Assembly (NCBI GenBank): GCA_039566865.1 | Contig: CM076959.1 | Span: forward strand, 14,801,501-14,865,500 | DNA from: Aurelia coerulea | Taxonomy: Eukaryota > Cnidaria > Scyphozoa > Semaeostomeae > Ulmaridae | Direction of reading: 5' to 3' | Length of the DNA stretch: 64,000 nt | Shown here: in pieces, positions 1 through 12,400 of the stretch | How positions within the stretch are numbered: the first letter of the stretch is position 1 | Layout of the letters: every line of letters starts with the position of its first letter | Notes under the pieces: model-generated | Database searches by the model: none | Seen by the model: only the letters and a program-made list of their open reading frames with translations | What the model was told of the DNA's origin: nothing | Translations under genes and position numbers: made by a program

Positions 1-217
1 AACATGAGAACAAGAGAATTCTCAATGAATGGCAAGGCAAGTTTCAGAAAATAGCTTGAGATACCGTCAACTCCGGAGCCCTTTGAGATTTTAATCTTGC
101 CAATTGCTTCTCTAATATCCTGGAGCCCTATTGGTTTAAATTCAAACCTTAAGTTCTTTGGGTTCAGTTGGTACTCGCCTGACAGGAGAGGGAAAGTTTG
201 CCCAGCCAATCAGTTCA
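1..217 (-). pseudogene. LINE reverse transcriptase fragment, cut by the window edge
   Basis: Read on the minus strand, one open frame runs from about 217 to the left edge. It encodes an N-terminal RT segment containing FEFKPIGLQDIREAIGKIK, then KGSGVDGISSYFLKLALPFI. This is the usual start of the RT domain in CR1/Jockey/RTE-type LINEs (the 'SxGxDGIS...LK...P' block). A stop codon lies just upstream near 205-215, so the piece is 5'-truncated or begins there. What follows (the catalytic FADD motif) would lie outside the window. It is a mobile-element remnant, not a host gene. Confidence 0.75.
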
Positions 218-652
218 CCGAGCCAGCTCGCCTCATATAATCAGGTGCCAAGAACCTTTTTGAGAACCTTTTCTTTGCGTCTGCCTCCTCCATAGTTTAT
301 GATTTTGAGGACCTAAATATAGCGCAATAGAGTATATTTAACCCCTTGCAATCGTGTATGACCTCTCGTTCCTGTACTGGATGCCGAATTTAATCTGTTC
401 TGAATCGCAGGACTTCAATAAGGTTTCATATAATCTGGACAGTATCATCAATAAACAGTCTGAAGGAAGTGGGTGAATGGACAATCTATGTTTGGGCATG
501 CAATGTTATCTGGTGTTATCGTGTGTATTTTTAGACTGAAAGCCAGCGTTGAAATTGAAGTTAGATATATATTTTTACCAACTGGATCAAAGATCGCTAC
601 CTGGAAGTTTGTGCCTTACCCAAAATAGGATATGCTGATTGACATATCTCCA
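218..652. other. Non-coding, nothing recognised
   Basis: No open frame with family features, no repeat structure and no splice-site-bounded exon was seen here. Confidence 0.5.
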
Positions 653-660
653 ATTCGGAG

Positions 661-829
661 CAGGGACGTAGGAAGCATCTCAAACTTGGAGGGGCACGAC
701 ACTTCGAGGGCACTTTTTCCATTAAGCTAAAGGGGCATTTCCTGAAAACAAAAAGGGCACTTCTTTGTTTATTTCAAAATCTTGGGGGGGGCACGTGCCC
801 CCAGTGCCCCCCCGGTTCCTACGTCTCTG
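661..829. mobile_element. hAT-type MITE, CAGRGACGTAGG family, copy 1
   Basis: Terminal inverted repeats CAGGGACGTAGGAAGC and GGTTCCTACGTCTCTG. They are flanked by 8-bp direct repeats ATTCGGAG (653-660) and ATTCGGAC (830-837). The 8-bp target duplication and CAG start fit the hAT superfamily. The interior is G-tract rich on one side and holds no coding capacity. A close copy lies at 7349-7525. Confidence 0.85.
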
Positions 830-990
830 ATTCGGACAGGACAGGACAATCAGTGGATAATTTTTACTGATATGCTATGATACATCTCAATTTTCGGACA
901 TTTTGCATTTCCAATTGATGCATCTCCGCTTCGGACACTACAATAGTGGATTCTATGATCCACCATTCCACTATTCGTGTACTGGGTTTT

Positions 991-1059
<69 letters not shown>

Positions 1060-1060
1060 A
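991..1060. repeat. (CAT)n microsatellite, about 22 units
   Basis: An uninterrupted CAT/ATC trinucleotide run. The apparent poly-His (plus) and poly-Met (minus) open frames over it are by-products of the repeat. Confidence 0.98.
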
Positions 1061-2145
1061 TATCTGGCCAGTGCTACCATGAGGCAGTTAGCTTCGAGAA
1101 GTTAAAGGGTGGTATTATATGCCCAGACTGTCTACATGAGTCTCATTTTTACTTATTGAACTGAATGATGATTATGGCTGGAACCTTGAAACTGCTTGGT
1201 CATTTGTCCTTGTATTAGAAAAAACTCAGATTAAAATCATTGATTAAATGCATGGAATCGCGTCGCGTTTAAGTCTATTATAGGCTGAGCGTTCCAGTAG
1301 AAAATGTACCTCATCTTCCATGAAACCACATTGGAGCAGTTTCGCACATACGGTTATTGCCATTTGTTTCTTTAAGGGGTCTGTTTCAACCAGCGTGCCT
1401 TGCACACTACATATGCTTGCACTTGCCATGTCTATTTGTTGGCCTTTGTTGTACTTTTTCAGAGACACTGTTCTTTTACCCATGATTACAAAACTGATCT
1501 ATTCCTCAACTCTTCACTGAAATGAAATGTAATAAAGCAAATGAGTTGATACCCAGGTCTGGTTAACAATAAGATCTGATTTCAATATGATTCCAACATT
1601 TTAGGTCACATGGTTTGGGCATCCCATTAACGAAAGAGCTTCTGTCTCAAATTTAAAATACCTTCGGTTCACACTTACTAAACTTTAAATCTGTGGTTTG
1701 TAATAGAGACCTTTTGTGTGATCATTTCGCGTATTCATCCTTCCTGGATGACAATTTGATCTCATTAAAAATAGGGGCAAACACAAGAATTTCAAGGGAT
1801 ATGAACTTTATCCCCTGTCAATCATATCATGGGCAATGGGATACCTTGCTTGTTGGTTTTCTGTTGTTTTGTACTCCTGTGAATTGCTCCTGTGTAGTAT
1901 AAATTCCAAGTCTCAAACAAGAGCCATGTGGAATACCACATTCAATGTAGTACGCTACTTTGCGCCCAAGTGAAAACGAAGGAGAAATATGGAAGTTTGC
2001 CTCTGCGGCGTCAATTTGAATGCACAGGGAAAGGGACTGGAGCAAAGAGCATGCTGGGTTATCGGACTTTTCATAGTTTTTGAAGGAGCCTTTTCTAGTG
2101 GTACACATTGATTGCCAATGTAGCCTTTTCAAGTCTCTTCGTTCG
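1061..2145. other. Non-coding stretch with a diverged dispersed repeat
   Basis: No supportable gene. Around 1374-1450 the sequence resembles 42143-42200 (shared GGGTCTGTTTCA, CCTTGCAC, TTGGCCTTTGTTG). The flanks of the MITE at 2154-2440 also resemble the end of that block (CGCCATTTTCATGG). A dispersed repeat therefore seems to lie under this stretch. Confidence 0.45.
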
Positions 2146-2153
2146 TTGTCGCC

Positions 2154-2440
2154 CCCGGGGGGTTACTTGACCAGGTTTTGGTCGGGGACGTGCCATCGAA
2201 GCTTCTAAAACATACCCGTTCCTTATACCAATTTTGCGAAAAAGTATACCCGACTTTATACCAATTCTGTGAAAAGGTATACCAAAATCGTTTTTTAAAC
2301 CAAAATCGCTAAAATCGATACCGTTCCTTATACCAAAATCGCGAAAATCGATACCGTTCCTTATACCAAAATCGCGAAAATCGATACCCTTCCCGATGGC
2401 ACGTCCCCGTACCCAAAATATGTGAAGTACCCCCCCCGGG
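2154..2440. mobile_element. G-tract MITE, CCCGGGGGG family, with internal tandem units
   Basis: Ends CCCGGGGGGTTAC and GTACCCCCCCCGGG are inverted. The element is flanked by perfect 8-bp duplications TTGTCGCC (2146-2153 and 2441-2448). Internally a unit of about 33 bp with core CCTTATACCAAAATCGCGAA repeats several times with decay. The minus-strand open frame over it just reads the tandem units (repeated GID/FRDFG) and is not a gene. Confidence 0.85.
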
Positions 2441-2587
2441 TTGTCGCCATTTTCATGGTCCACTAAAATGGCCACAAATAAAGAGATATGCTGGTTGCAA
2501 AGGCTCCTTTCACGCTTCTGATTTAACAACATCTTTCTGGCAACTTATTTTTTCCGATGCAGCTATTCTTTTACACTGATTGTAGGC

Positions 2588-2975
2588 AGCATAGATTTCA
2601 AATCTTCAAATCAGCGTAGAAAGGTGGGTGTAAAATCCTATGACCTATTTCTTCTAACTGAATGACTTGAAAGAAACTTTAGCTACCTATATCTATAATT
2701 CTACCGTTGGACTTTTCAGAAAGTTTGAATATTTTCTGAAATTCCAGCGTATTTGATATTTCAGCTCATTTGAATATGTGACGTCTTCAAATTTCTAAAT
2801 CATAAACCACGAAAGTGACGGACTTTTGCTTGATACTGTATTGTAGACATTCATAAACTATGGTTTTCTTGGAAATTATTTCATGTTTCATCAAACAATT
2901 TAGAAATTACGATAGGTTCAAGTTTTCTCTAAACTTTCTCTTGGATTCTTGAAGAAGAAGAAAAGATTGCGGTCA
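2588..2975. mobile_element. Partial copy of the AGCATAGG foldback MITE
   Basis: Starts AGCATAGATTTCAAATC and follows the left arm of the complete elements at 34338, 38822 and 59076 (GACCTATTTCTTC, TCTACCGTTGGACTTTTC). The right terminal repeat is missing or too diverged to place. Confidence 0.65.
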
Positions 2976-3466
2976 CTTTTGTTAGCTGTCAGTGAAGCTC
3001 CTTCAGCGTGGCTGCGTTACGTGAAACTATTTCACAACCGCCCTATCAGACCCATCAATCTACTGTTCTTCTTGGAGCAAGTTGACAAGTAGGTCAGGCT
3101 TCAATTGATTGCGAAATACCTGACAGATTTTTGGTGTCCCTCTTATTGGCTGCTCGATTGGCTTAGAATAATCATTATTACTGGTGTTGCTGCGCAGCTC
3201 TTTGGAGCCTGATAAACAGTGTTTGCGCCTTCAACATTCCACTCATCTTTTCTCGCTGGCGACATACCCTGGTGGGACGCTCTTCGTACCACCTCTGGGT
3301 CATCTTATTAATTTAGGCCAAATATTCTCGCCATGTAACTGTTCTGAGGTCTTTTTCTTGATGGACATTTCAAAGCTACGCCGTTACTGCTAATCTCTGT
3401 TCGAGATGTAGATTCATTGCAGAAATCTCAGCATCGCTTATTGAATTGGATGGTTTGCTTATGCGA

Positions 3467-4080
3467 GAAACAAGGGCAGATTTTGTAATACAATAGCAAC
3501 AGTTGCGTTTGATCGACACCTCAATTCAAAGCGATTAGCGGCTGCAGACAAAGGAAATTCTCTCAACCAGTAATTCAAAACAAACAAAGCCGCAAAAGTT
3601 TCCCCGAAACTAGTAGGGCAAACTCTCGCCTTGTGCAAGCGAAAGATGGTTTTTAAGAGAAGTTATGTGCTTATAGCGAAAGAAGAGGGGTAAATCTAAA
3701 GTTCTGTCGCTTAGATTGTGTTTATTTGATTCAGGAGCCGAGCAGAAGGCATTGTAATTCTCGGGTCTTTAGGGCTTAAAATGAAACGATTACAAAACAG
3801 CTCCTAAATCAAATAAACATAATCTAAGCGACAGAGCTTTAGATTTACCCTTCTTCTTTCGCTATAAGCACATAACTTCTCTTAAAAACCATCTTTCGCT
3901 TGCACAAGGCAAGAGTTTGCCCTACCAGTTTTGGGGAAACTTTTGCGGCTTTGTTTGTTTTGAATTACTGGTTGAGAGAATTTCCTTTGTCTGCAGCCGC
4001 TAATCGCTTTGAATTGAGGCGTCAATCAAACGCAACTGTTGCTATTGTATTACAAAATCTGCCCTTGTTTATGCGAGATC
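3467..4080. repeat. Long inverted repeat (foldback), about 0.6 kb
   Basis: The left arm from about 3467 (GAGAAACAAGGGCAGATTTTG) is mirrored by the right arm ending near 4080 (CAAAATCTGCCCTTGTTTATG). Pairing runs inward through CTTAGATTGTGTTTATTTGA and its complement, with a loop near 3740-3790. An 11-bp direct repeat TTCGAGATGTA occurs outside both arms (about 3399 and 4139), possibly the target duplication of a longer element. No coding capacity. Confidence 0.75.
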
Positions 4081-4427
4081 AAATAAAAAGTCAGATTAAG
4101 AATGTTGACCGAAAACGAAGAATCACGTCGTAAGTCTATTCGAGATGTACTTTAACATGGCAACATGTCTTGGCAGACGAGCTATTTAAATCCATTTGTA
4201 TTTAAAGTAAAGGTACCTGGGGATATGCTGTGGTGTAGTCCAGGCAAGTGGCCTACCTTTGGGCAATTTTGGTCAAAGAAAGGATATCGCACATTTTGGC
4301 AGTTAGTCTAGTGAAGGCCAAATTTAGGTAACTTGTGTCCAGAAAAAAAACACCAAACTTTGGCACTTGGTCCAGGAATTAGTCCAGCTAAGGGCATCTT
4401 TTTCACAGAATTGGTTTAGCCAATTGC

Positions 4428-4590
4428 CAGGGCCGTAGGAAGAAGCTTCGGATTGGGAGGGCAATTGTTCTTAAAACAATAGAGAACAATACACCTAATT
4501 AAGTCATGTGACGTAGCACCATTGTTTTAAAAAATTATTGGGGGGCTTAAGCCCCCCTGCCCCCCTGCCCCCCCGCTTCCTACGGGCCTG
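4428..4590. mobile_element. hAT-type MITE, CAGGSCCGTAGGAAG variant
   Basis: Inverted ends CAGGGCCGTAGGAAG and CTTCCTACGGGCCTG. Flanking 8-mers are CCAATTGC (4420-4427) and CCCATTGC (4591-4598), one mismatch apart. Related in termini to the elements at 661 and 7349. It is inserted at the edge of a 44-bp tandem repeat. Confidence 0.8.
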
Positions 4591-4676
4591 CCCATTGCAC
4601 CATTTTGAAAATGTGGCAGCATACCCCTATTCTGCCCATTGCACCATTTTGAAAATGTGGCAGCATACCCCTATTC
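4590..4676. repeat. 44-bp tandem repeat, two copies
   Basis: Two near-identical units starting GCCCATTGCACCATTTTG at 4590 and 4634. Confidence 0.95.
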
Positions 4677-4766
4677 AAACCTTGGCAGAGAGCCCCCTTC
4701 CTCTTGGTGCGAGCACTAGGGTAAGAATTGGCTGAACAGGAAGCAACGGTAAATATAATTGACATA

Positions 4767-5237
4767 CAGTAATATCCCGCATATAAGAACCTACATTTTT
4801 GCAAGTCAGCCTAACTAGGTTCTTATGTTTTGGGTATTTGGTGGGAAATGAAGCTGTTCAGGTTCTTAAATTGGTTCTTATTTTATTCATGGCTTTCAGG
4901 AATTTCTTTTTCTTCAGATTCAAACTTCAGGCCTATTATTTACTGTCAGTTCACATCAGTTGAGTTTGTGAGATATATTCCCCAACAGAAATTTGTGGAA
5001 GAATCAGAAATGTTTATATAATCCTGAGAAAATCTTTCAAAAACTTCTCATCAGGTAATATAAAATTTTTTTATTCTTCCACAAACTTCTGTTGTGAATA
5101 AGACCCCATGCTCTCTAAAAATAAGGACCTATTTCAAATTCCAGGCAGAATGGGTTCTTATGTAATTGGGGTTTAATTGCAAAATTTCAGCCTGTAGGTT
5201 CTTAATCCACTAGGTTCTTATACGCGGGTTTTTACTG
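4767..5237. mobile_element. Tc1/mariner-type MITE, CCCGCATATAAGAACC family
   Basis: Inverted ends CAGTAATATCCCGCATATAA and TTATACGCGGGTTTTTACTG, each flanked by TA (4765-4766, 5238-5239). The interior holds further ATAAGAACC/GGTTCTTAT motifs. Related termini occur at 6866, 28112 and 59936. No transposase. Confidence 0.8.
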
Positions 5238-5239
5238 TA

Positions 5240-6865
5240 GGTAGGAATGACAGGTTACTCTATTGCTCTCCAAAGAGGATATGGAATGTGCAATACTGAA
5301 TAGATCTTCCTTTTGGTGCGAAACTCGAAAAGTGGAACGCGTCACCGTTGCAGTTTTGGTACTTTGAATTTTGGATCAACGTTTTCACGTGACTTCTAAT
5401 TCGAGACAGGCTTTAAATATACATCGGCCGAAAACACCAACAAATGTTTGGATTGGTCTTGGCAAATGTTTAGATTAAAATCCAAATTCGTGATTGATGG
5501 TTTGAGAGGACATGTTTACTAGACGATGAATTACAAAAGGATTTCTCACAATGATCTGTCGTTTCCTTAATCCAAAGTCTAACTCGTTCGTATCTCAAAA
5601 TAAGCCGAAAATATACAAGTCACATAACCTTTTCTAATTTTAGACGTGTTTGAATCTGTGTCGCTTGTGATGAGATGAACCGAACCGGGTGAATTTCACA
5701 ATGGTACAAAAAGGGGCAAATGTTGCTCGAAAGTTAGCGGTGAAATCAAGAGGCTGCTTTCTGGATAGAACAATATAGGTTTCAAGGTCGAGCAGGTCTA
5801 TGTTCAAGCCTCATAACACTTATGATTAGCATGAAACTGAAGCTGAAAGCTATATTTTTTTATCAGAAAATAAGATCCGGGGCTAATAGTTACCAGGGGG
5901 GCCGGAGCCTTTAGGGGCCTGGCAAATCTGTTATTGTTTTCTTTGTTTTCAATTTTTCTCGGGGAACATTTATAGGCCCGCGGGCCCACATATTCAATTT
6001 AGTCTTTACACACGAGGTAAACAAATTTTCCATCTACGTCGTACCAGTTGATAGGAAGACGTGATCCGAGGGACAAAGGGCATGGTTCAAAATGTCCCCC
6101 TTTGTAGTTTCTTTAAATGTAAGACATTTTTGCTACCAAAACTTTCTAATAAGTTTCTTATACATATGCTTAGAGAGCCATTGTTGCCCAGGGTCCTTTG
6201 CGGGCCCGCTGCAATTTCAGATTTGCTGAAAATCAAATTTGGCCAAATAGAAAATACTGCATGGACCCACACTGCCGTAGCTGATAGCATGGAAAGTTCA
6301 ACTAGTCGAACTTTTCTTTTAATTCAAATTATAAAATACCACGGCATGGATCCATCTTTTCCGCTGAGGTAAAATGTGATTTTCAGACGGTCTGAAAGTG
6401 CAGTGTATCCGCAAAGAACCCCTGGTGGAAATGGCTCTTTAATTGATGCCTAAAGTGTAGATTTAGAAGGGCTTCCAAATTACTTGCTAAGATCTCAAAA
6501 CAAGTAATTAACACAATTCGCACTCAAAATAATGGTGAAAACATTTGCTGTTACTTTACAGTACAGTAAAGTGTCGACATACTCTTCTGAGTGACCTGGG
6601 AAAATCAAAGCTGCAAATTACAAGTTTCTCGGCTGCTGTTTCGCTCAAGGCAGCGCAGTTTCTGAACTTTCGAAAGATTGAACCTAACGTTCCTTATCGG
6701 CTGTTTCTTGTACGCAGTTTCTTACCAAAATAAGTGTATCCTTACTCCTAGCCCATTTTAATGCCATAAAACAAAATCAATATTTTCATTTGGATATACG
6801 TAATGATTTGGTAATAGTTACCAAAAGTCCCTCTCCCTGAAGCAAATTTCAGTTTCAGGCATGTA
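5240..6865. other. Intergenic stretch, no gene recognised
   Basis: Several open frames of 60-100 codons occur (for example 6061-6372 plus) but none shows domain features, and they overlap frames on the other strand. No clear transposon ends were resolved. Confidence 0.4.
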
Positions 6866-7293
6866 CAGTAAGTACCCGCAAATAAGAAACCCCCTTGAAT
6901 AAGAAACAGGCCTCATTTTCTTCATGAAAGGCTCCTTTAATAAGAAACAATTTTAGGTCTGAAATTTAAATGTTTCTTATTTTCAGGATTGTTATAGTTT
7001 GTTCCTGAATGCCAAAAGATATTCCCATAAATGACTGTAATAGAATGTAGTATTCTCAAAACAGAATGAACATTTTCAAAATTAAAGATTCACACCACAA
7101 CAACATAGCATGGTAAAAATGTAAAATGTACCATTAAGGTTAAATACACATGCATGTATGATACTGTCATATGCCTTCACTTGACTTAACTTGATTACCT
7201 ATGAATAAGAAACTTTGACCTTGATCATGAAAAGGTCTCTTTAGCTCTGAGGCCTCAGTTTAAAAGTGGTTTCTTATTTGCGGGTACCCGCTG
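6866..7293. mobile_element. Tc1/mariner-type MITE, CCCGCAAATAAGAAAC variant
   Basis: Inverted ends CAGTAAGTACCCGCAAATAA and TTATTTGCGGGTACCCGCTG, flanked by TA. Internal repeated AATAAGAAAC motifs as in the related element at 4767. Confidence 0.8.
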
Positions 7294-7348
7294 TATTTGT
7301 CATTATGTATCTTTCACTGTTTTATTTTCCCCATGCAAACCTATGCTG

Positions 7349-7525
7349 CAAGGATGTAGGAGGCATCTCAAACTTGAGGGGGCAGGGGGCACGACACTTT
7401 AAGGGCACGTTTTTCATTAAGCTAAAGGGGCACTTCCTGAAAATAAAAAGGGCACTTCTTTGTTTATTGCAAAATCTTGGGGGGGGGCACGTGCCCCCAG
7501 TGCCCCCTCGGTTCCTACGTCTCTG
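7349..7525. mobile_element. hAT-type MITE, CAGRGACGTAGG family, copy 2
   Basis: Close copy of 661-829, bounded by perfect 8-bp duplications CTATGCTG (7341-7348 and 7526-7533). Ends CAAGGATGTAGGAGGC and GGTTCCTACGTCTCTG. Confidence 0.88.
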
Positions 7526-7959
7526 CTATGCTGCAAATATTGCGCTGAGAAGCCAACATATTTCGAAAGTATCTCGGTTCGTTTCGTTGAGTGAAAGCTC
7601 TGAGTGACAATTGTTCTTTGAAACAGAACCTAAACCTAACAGTACAGTTTGCGTGCTTTGTGCAAGATCTTGTATTCATCGTGTTCATATCGTGTCGCAA
7701 ATATTAGAATGTAGTAAAAGGGCGGCTGTTCTGTTAAAAATAGCTTGGCAATGACGTTAATAGGATTTAACACTGTTGTCAAAGGACTAACATCTGTAAT
7801 ATACACCATTCACAGTGCAGTCATTTCCGTCAAATACAAAAATATGCTGAACAATTATGCTATTTTTATCGTGAACTGTGTTTTGGGATGGGTTGAAGGA
7901 GGTTGAAGTGGTCGCTGAAATAAAATCATGGTAGTTCTCTTTATTTATAGCATTTTAGT

Positions 7960-8055
7960 CAGGCTACGAGCAGACTTTGATCACTGGGGAGGAGAGGAAA
8001 GGAAGGAGCTCTCTTTCCTCTCCTCCCCAGTAACTAAAATCTGCACGGAGGCAAT
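7960..8055. mobile_element. Short palindromic MITE with a purine/pyrimidine hairpin
   Basis: CAGGCTACGAGCAGACTT and AAAATCTGCACGGAGGC flank a hairpin whose arms are TGGGGAGGAGAGGAAA and TTTCCTCTCCTCCCCA. Direct repeats ATTTTAGT lie at 7952-7959 and 8056-8063. The terminus resembles the TAGCCTRCG elements at 19164 and 45901. Confidence 0.6.
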
Positions 8056-8210
8056 ATTTTAGTTTGCTTTCTTTTTCACTATCTTGTTTACCCAAATTAC
8101 TGATTTTGATTGTTTCGATTTGATTTATCCAAAGATGTTAGAGAAGCATTCTGAATTATTTGCAAGAATTATTAGTGATTTATTCTTAATGATTTGTTTT
8201 TCAGGTGCTC

Positions 8211-8240
8211 TCTCTCTTTCTCTCTTTCTCTCTCTCTGTT
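8211..8240. repeat. TC-rich microsatellite
   Basis: CTCTCTCTTTCTCTCTTTC run just after a CAG. It could mimic a splice acceptor, but no exon follows. Confidence 0.85.
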
Positions 8241-8951
8241 AATCATCTGTCCAAAACTTTTACGACGAGGAATCATAAGGAAGAGTAAGAATGAAAACTA
8301 TTTAGAACTACTTGAAATTCAACGTTTGACTATCAACATTGTATGCTATCAACAGCAAAATTAAGTAATCGTTGGGTTTTGATCAATAAATGTATGCCTT
8401 AACTAAGATTTCCCGCAAAATGTGGCTGGGCAAATGGAGCTAGGCACCCCATTAAGGACCCTCATTACAGCTTCCTTACGGTTATAGGACCTAGTAGCAT
8501 CTCATCATCTCGCCGCTCCTCGCAGTCTTTTCAAGTCAAATTCCAAATGACGGAAAACTACGGATGAGATCCGAGTATCTTTTTTAATGGTAAATGCGGA
8601 CAAATGAGAAATTAACGAAAATGTGAAGCTCATCTGACTAAGCCTTTGTGGACATGAGTGTGTGTTTCATTATGCCGAGCAGTCCATTTTAGGACATTTT
8701 TGTGTGCTAAACGCATTCACAGTTAATATAGGGGCTAACTCAGATTATTTACAAAATTCTTGTGGGACGAGACGGATATTTGAGATAATGTATTGTAAAA
8801 CTGCCCTTATCCAAAAACACGTTGAAGTGGACTTTAGAAGTGTCGTATAAATTCGATCATAGTGAATATGATTCGATAAATATGATGTCGGCAAGGCACA
8901 ATGCTTGTATATTTTCACAGCCTTTGTACCGGGATCACATTGTGAACTTGT

Positions 8952-9120
8952 TTTGGCACAGTGCTATAATCCTGACCAGAACAGTCTGGTGGACAGGGGT
9001 CGGTCCCAGTACTAGCCCCACCTTTTGAGTGAGCGTCATGATAAGGAGTTACAGATTCGATTAAATCTTCTCTTTTCCTTCAATCCCAGCGCTTAGTGCT
9101 ACAAACGCAACTTCACGTTT
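8952..9120 (+). mobile_element. tRNA-derived SINE, copy 1
   Basis: A box-A-like TGGCACAGTGCTATAATCC is followed about 40 bases on by a box-B-like GGGTCGGTCCCAG. The 3' part (GAGTGAGCGTCATGATAAGG, then CAGCGCTTAGTGCTACAAAC, then GCAACTTCAC) matches the second copy at 26380-26540. The shared head and tail support a SINE family. I cannot identify the parent tRNA. Confidence 0.5.
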
Positions 9121-9409
9121 TTATAAAAAACTGCATTTTCTAGATTATCTTTTTCACAGAAAGCTCCAGAATAACATGCTTCAAACTCGTAAACGTATAT
9201 ACTTTACATCATTCTTTATTAAGTGTCCCTGAGTGCCCCTTAGGGTTCAAAATTGTGGAAGAACCCTACAGCTACTCATTAGATAGGAAAATGCGGTCTT
9301 CTGTGGGCTTTATTTTCCAGTTTTTACATGGCTGGTATCAGGGGTGTACTCTAACAACCGATGCTGATACCTCGGCCTTTTAATTTAATGCCATTTGTAT
9401 TCATTGTAG

Positions 9410-9484
9410 GCACTTGGAAGACTGTCACATCAAGAATCAGCTCCCAAAGGAATTCTTGAGAAAGTTCCCATACTTGCGGCACCT
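9410..9484 (+). CDS. LGR exon, LRR (first one found)
   Basis: Acceptor TTCATTGTAG, donor GTAAGT, 75 bp. Reads [15 protein letters not shown]...LRHL, a 25-residue LRR. It begins on the third base of a Leu codon, so an upstream exon must end in CT or TT. Confidence 0.82.
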
Positions 9485-12400
9485 GTAAGTTGTTATATTC
9501 TCTGCCATCTTTTATATGAGTAACCAAAAAGAGATAAAGATAAACCAATCTGGTCTAAGAACAGAACAAAGCAAGTCCCACTGATGTTTATCCTACTCAC
9601 ATATCATCTATCAAGAGCACAGGCTGTACCTTGGTTGCCCCATTTAGCAGCTTTGAGTTACTTCAAGGTTTTGTCAGCAGAATTATTTCTAAGTCTGTGT
9701 TATTGCTAGACTGATTATATGTTCGTAGGTTATCGCTATTGATAGGCTGATGGACGCTATAACTACGACTCATGGACTTACGCTTCCAGAAACGGAAATG
9801 GCCTAAATCACCTGCTATTTTTTCTCAAAACCATCGACCCTAAATCGCCGAAAAAAAGTGGTTTTCCTGAAGTGCTACACTGCAAAACAAGCTATCAGTA
9901 CTTAGATGAATGTTTCTTCAAGCTATTAAAGCAAAAAATCCTACCCATAAGTGATATTTTGGTTGTTTGGGGACGCAAAAGATCTCGTAAATTCGTTCGC
10001 TACTTTGAGATTTTGATCGTTGGAGCAGTTCAGTCGAACGCGTTGTTCGAATTTGTTTGTTTGCCTTTGGCGGGAAGTTTGAATTAAAGAAGAATCAGCC
10101 AATCCCATCAAGTTATTTCAAGTCTTGCATCCTGATTGGTCCAGGAACAAATTTGTTCCTGGCGAGAATTTTTTTGCCGTTTTGAGAAGAGTTAGTCCAT
10201 AAGGCCCTTGACTGGAGCGACAACAACAACATTAATTCACTTCAATTACATGAGCGCAAGTTGAGGGTCCTTATGTAGTGAGGCTATGTTATTGCTACTT
10301 CACTTCCTTGAACGAATTCTCAGAAACAGCCTCCTTTCCAAATAGAGGTTTTAGTGTTTGTTCTGTTTGGAGAAGTTGCTGTTATATATGAGGTCTGCAG
10401 AAATGGCAAGTTAAATTACATTGCACCTGGTGAGTTTAGAATGTTAGATCCAATAAACAGGTAGATTTTGATAAAGTAGAATAAAAGCACCAGAGCCTTT
10501 GATATTTTTTTGATTAAGCGTGACCTTTTGAGCAGCCTAGCCCAGTACGGAAAATAGGGCAATTTTCGCAGAGACCTCTGGTGGTGTGCAGATGGATCCT
10601 CCATTATCTATTGTCTGTTTTGTGAATACCCTATTAGTATTGGTTTTTTGGGTGTGCAAGTGACACACTTTCCATACAGAGAAGCATAGCCTAAGACCAG
10701 ATTAATTATCGTCGTAATTTCATTTATTAATTTGTCTGGCCCAGGTGGCCCCATCAAGCCAAAAATGTTGATAGAACCAAACAATAATATTGCTGTCACA
10801 CCAAGACCTTGGGATGAAAAATTGAAGGGAGACTTTCTATCCGTGGTTTAGTGGAATCGTATACCAGTTAGGTGATCAAACACAATCTGCCATCTTCAAC
10901 CATGCATGTATTAATGTTAATCTTTTTCATTCTTTTATAAGGCGCCTGTCTGATAATAGATTGAAGAAAGTTCCTGACCTTACTCATTTGCGAGACCTGG
11001 ATACACTGTGAGTAATTTATAATTTACTATTTCATTTCATTGACCCAGAAGATAAGATTTTGTGGGATGGTTAGCCATTACTGACTTCATGAAATTCATT
11101 GTTGATTCACTGCTTGATTCAGGAGGGTCCCGAGTCCACGGAAATGTCCCTGTCTTGTCCGTGGATGTCCGTGTACTTTTCCATGGTAAAATTAATTTAG
11201 AAAATTCCACGGAAAACCGATAGTCCACGGACACACTGCCGTGTCCGTGGCTGTCCGTGGACTTATGATGCAAGTCACAGATTGGGCTATTAACCATAGA
11301 ATTTGCATCTTATTCTGTGAATGTGAAGGTTGCATATGACAATTGTTGGTTTCGTTAGTTTTCCTTTGCATATTTCCATCACAAATCTGCGTAAAAACCG
11401 AATGCATGCAGCACGTTGTTGTCAAATGTGTGCGTCATGGCTCTGAAGTAGGTTGCCTCGTTTTCAGTCAAGAAATCAGCTTGAAAGATATGACATAAAG
11501 TAGACGCAAAGTTCGGAAGCAGAACATCAACAGATCGCAATATTTGCTACGAATTTGTTTAAAAATGTGTTTGTAAAGGAAGTTGCAAACACGCTGTTGC
11601 TTTATGAAGTATTCTACGCTCATTTTAAAGTCAAGAGCATTTTTGTCCGTGGATATAACACTCTAAATTTCACCACGGACCACGTCCGTGGCTAGAAATT
11701 GTCCGTGACCAAATTTAATTCAAAATTTCCACGGACGGTCACGGACGTGTCCACGGACCACAGTGTTCCAGGGCATGTAATTAATGTGAAAAATGAAAGT
11801 ATCAGAATTGTACCAAACTGATTTTTCTATTGTTCACCGTAGCCTGAGGAATGTCAAAACCCAAAAAAATTTCAAATCGGACAATCTAGTGCTGAGAAAA
11901 CATTATTTCAAGTTAGGCCTAAAAAGTGTACTTCAGGCTTCTTTCTAAGCACAGCAAGACCACAAAATAGCACTAAGTTTCAAATTCAAATTTCTTGGCT
12001 TGCACTCACCTGATTTTCATGATCTTTGTTTTGTTTAACAGATTAAACCTTGCAGAGTATGTAGTGAAAAGGTGGATTGAAAATTTTATCTTGGGATGCG
12101 GAAATTTTGTGTATTCATAGTGGTAACCAAACGTTAAAAAAATTAAAACTGAATCACGAAGCGCTTCTTCAACATTAAAAACAAAAAATATATGTTTCAG
12201 AATTCTCGGAAAGTCTATTGTAAAATCAAGTTTAAGCTATTGGCAACACGTTTGCAAAACGGCTTAGTAGAATATGCTCTCAAATAATTTTGGCGAATTT
12301 TTGACGAAGACCAGTTTTGCACCTTTTCATAGTAAAAAATTGCATTTTTATGACGAAAACCTATTAGCAAAGGCAATATTTCATCATATCTCCACAATTT

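Noticed and set aside
850..1164. Open frames with long His or Met runs on the two strands
   Set aside because: They only translate the (CAT)n microsatellite; flanking residues show no domain and no splice context.
2095..2532. 145-codon minus-strand frame with repeated FRDFGIRNGID units
   Set aside because: Lies over the MITE 2154-2440 and its tandem array; the repeats are those of the transposon, and the ends cross its target duplications.
1..9400. Missing 5' exons of the LGR gene
   Set aside because: I looked for LRR or Cys-rich N-cap exons with phase-2 donors (GTAAGT/GTGAGT after CT or TT) and found none that also had a sensible acceptor and translation. The 5' end may be outside the window.
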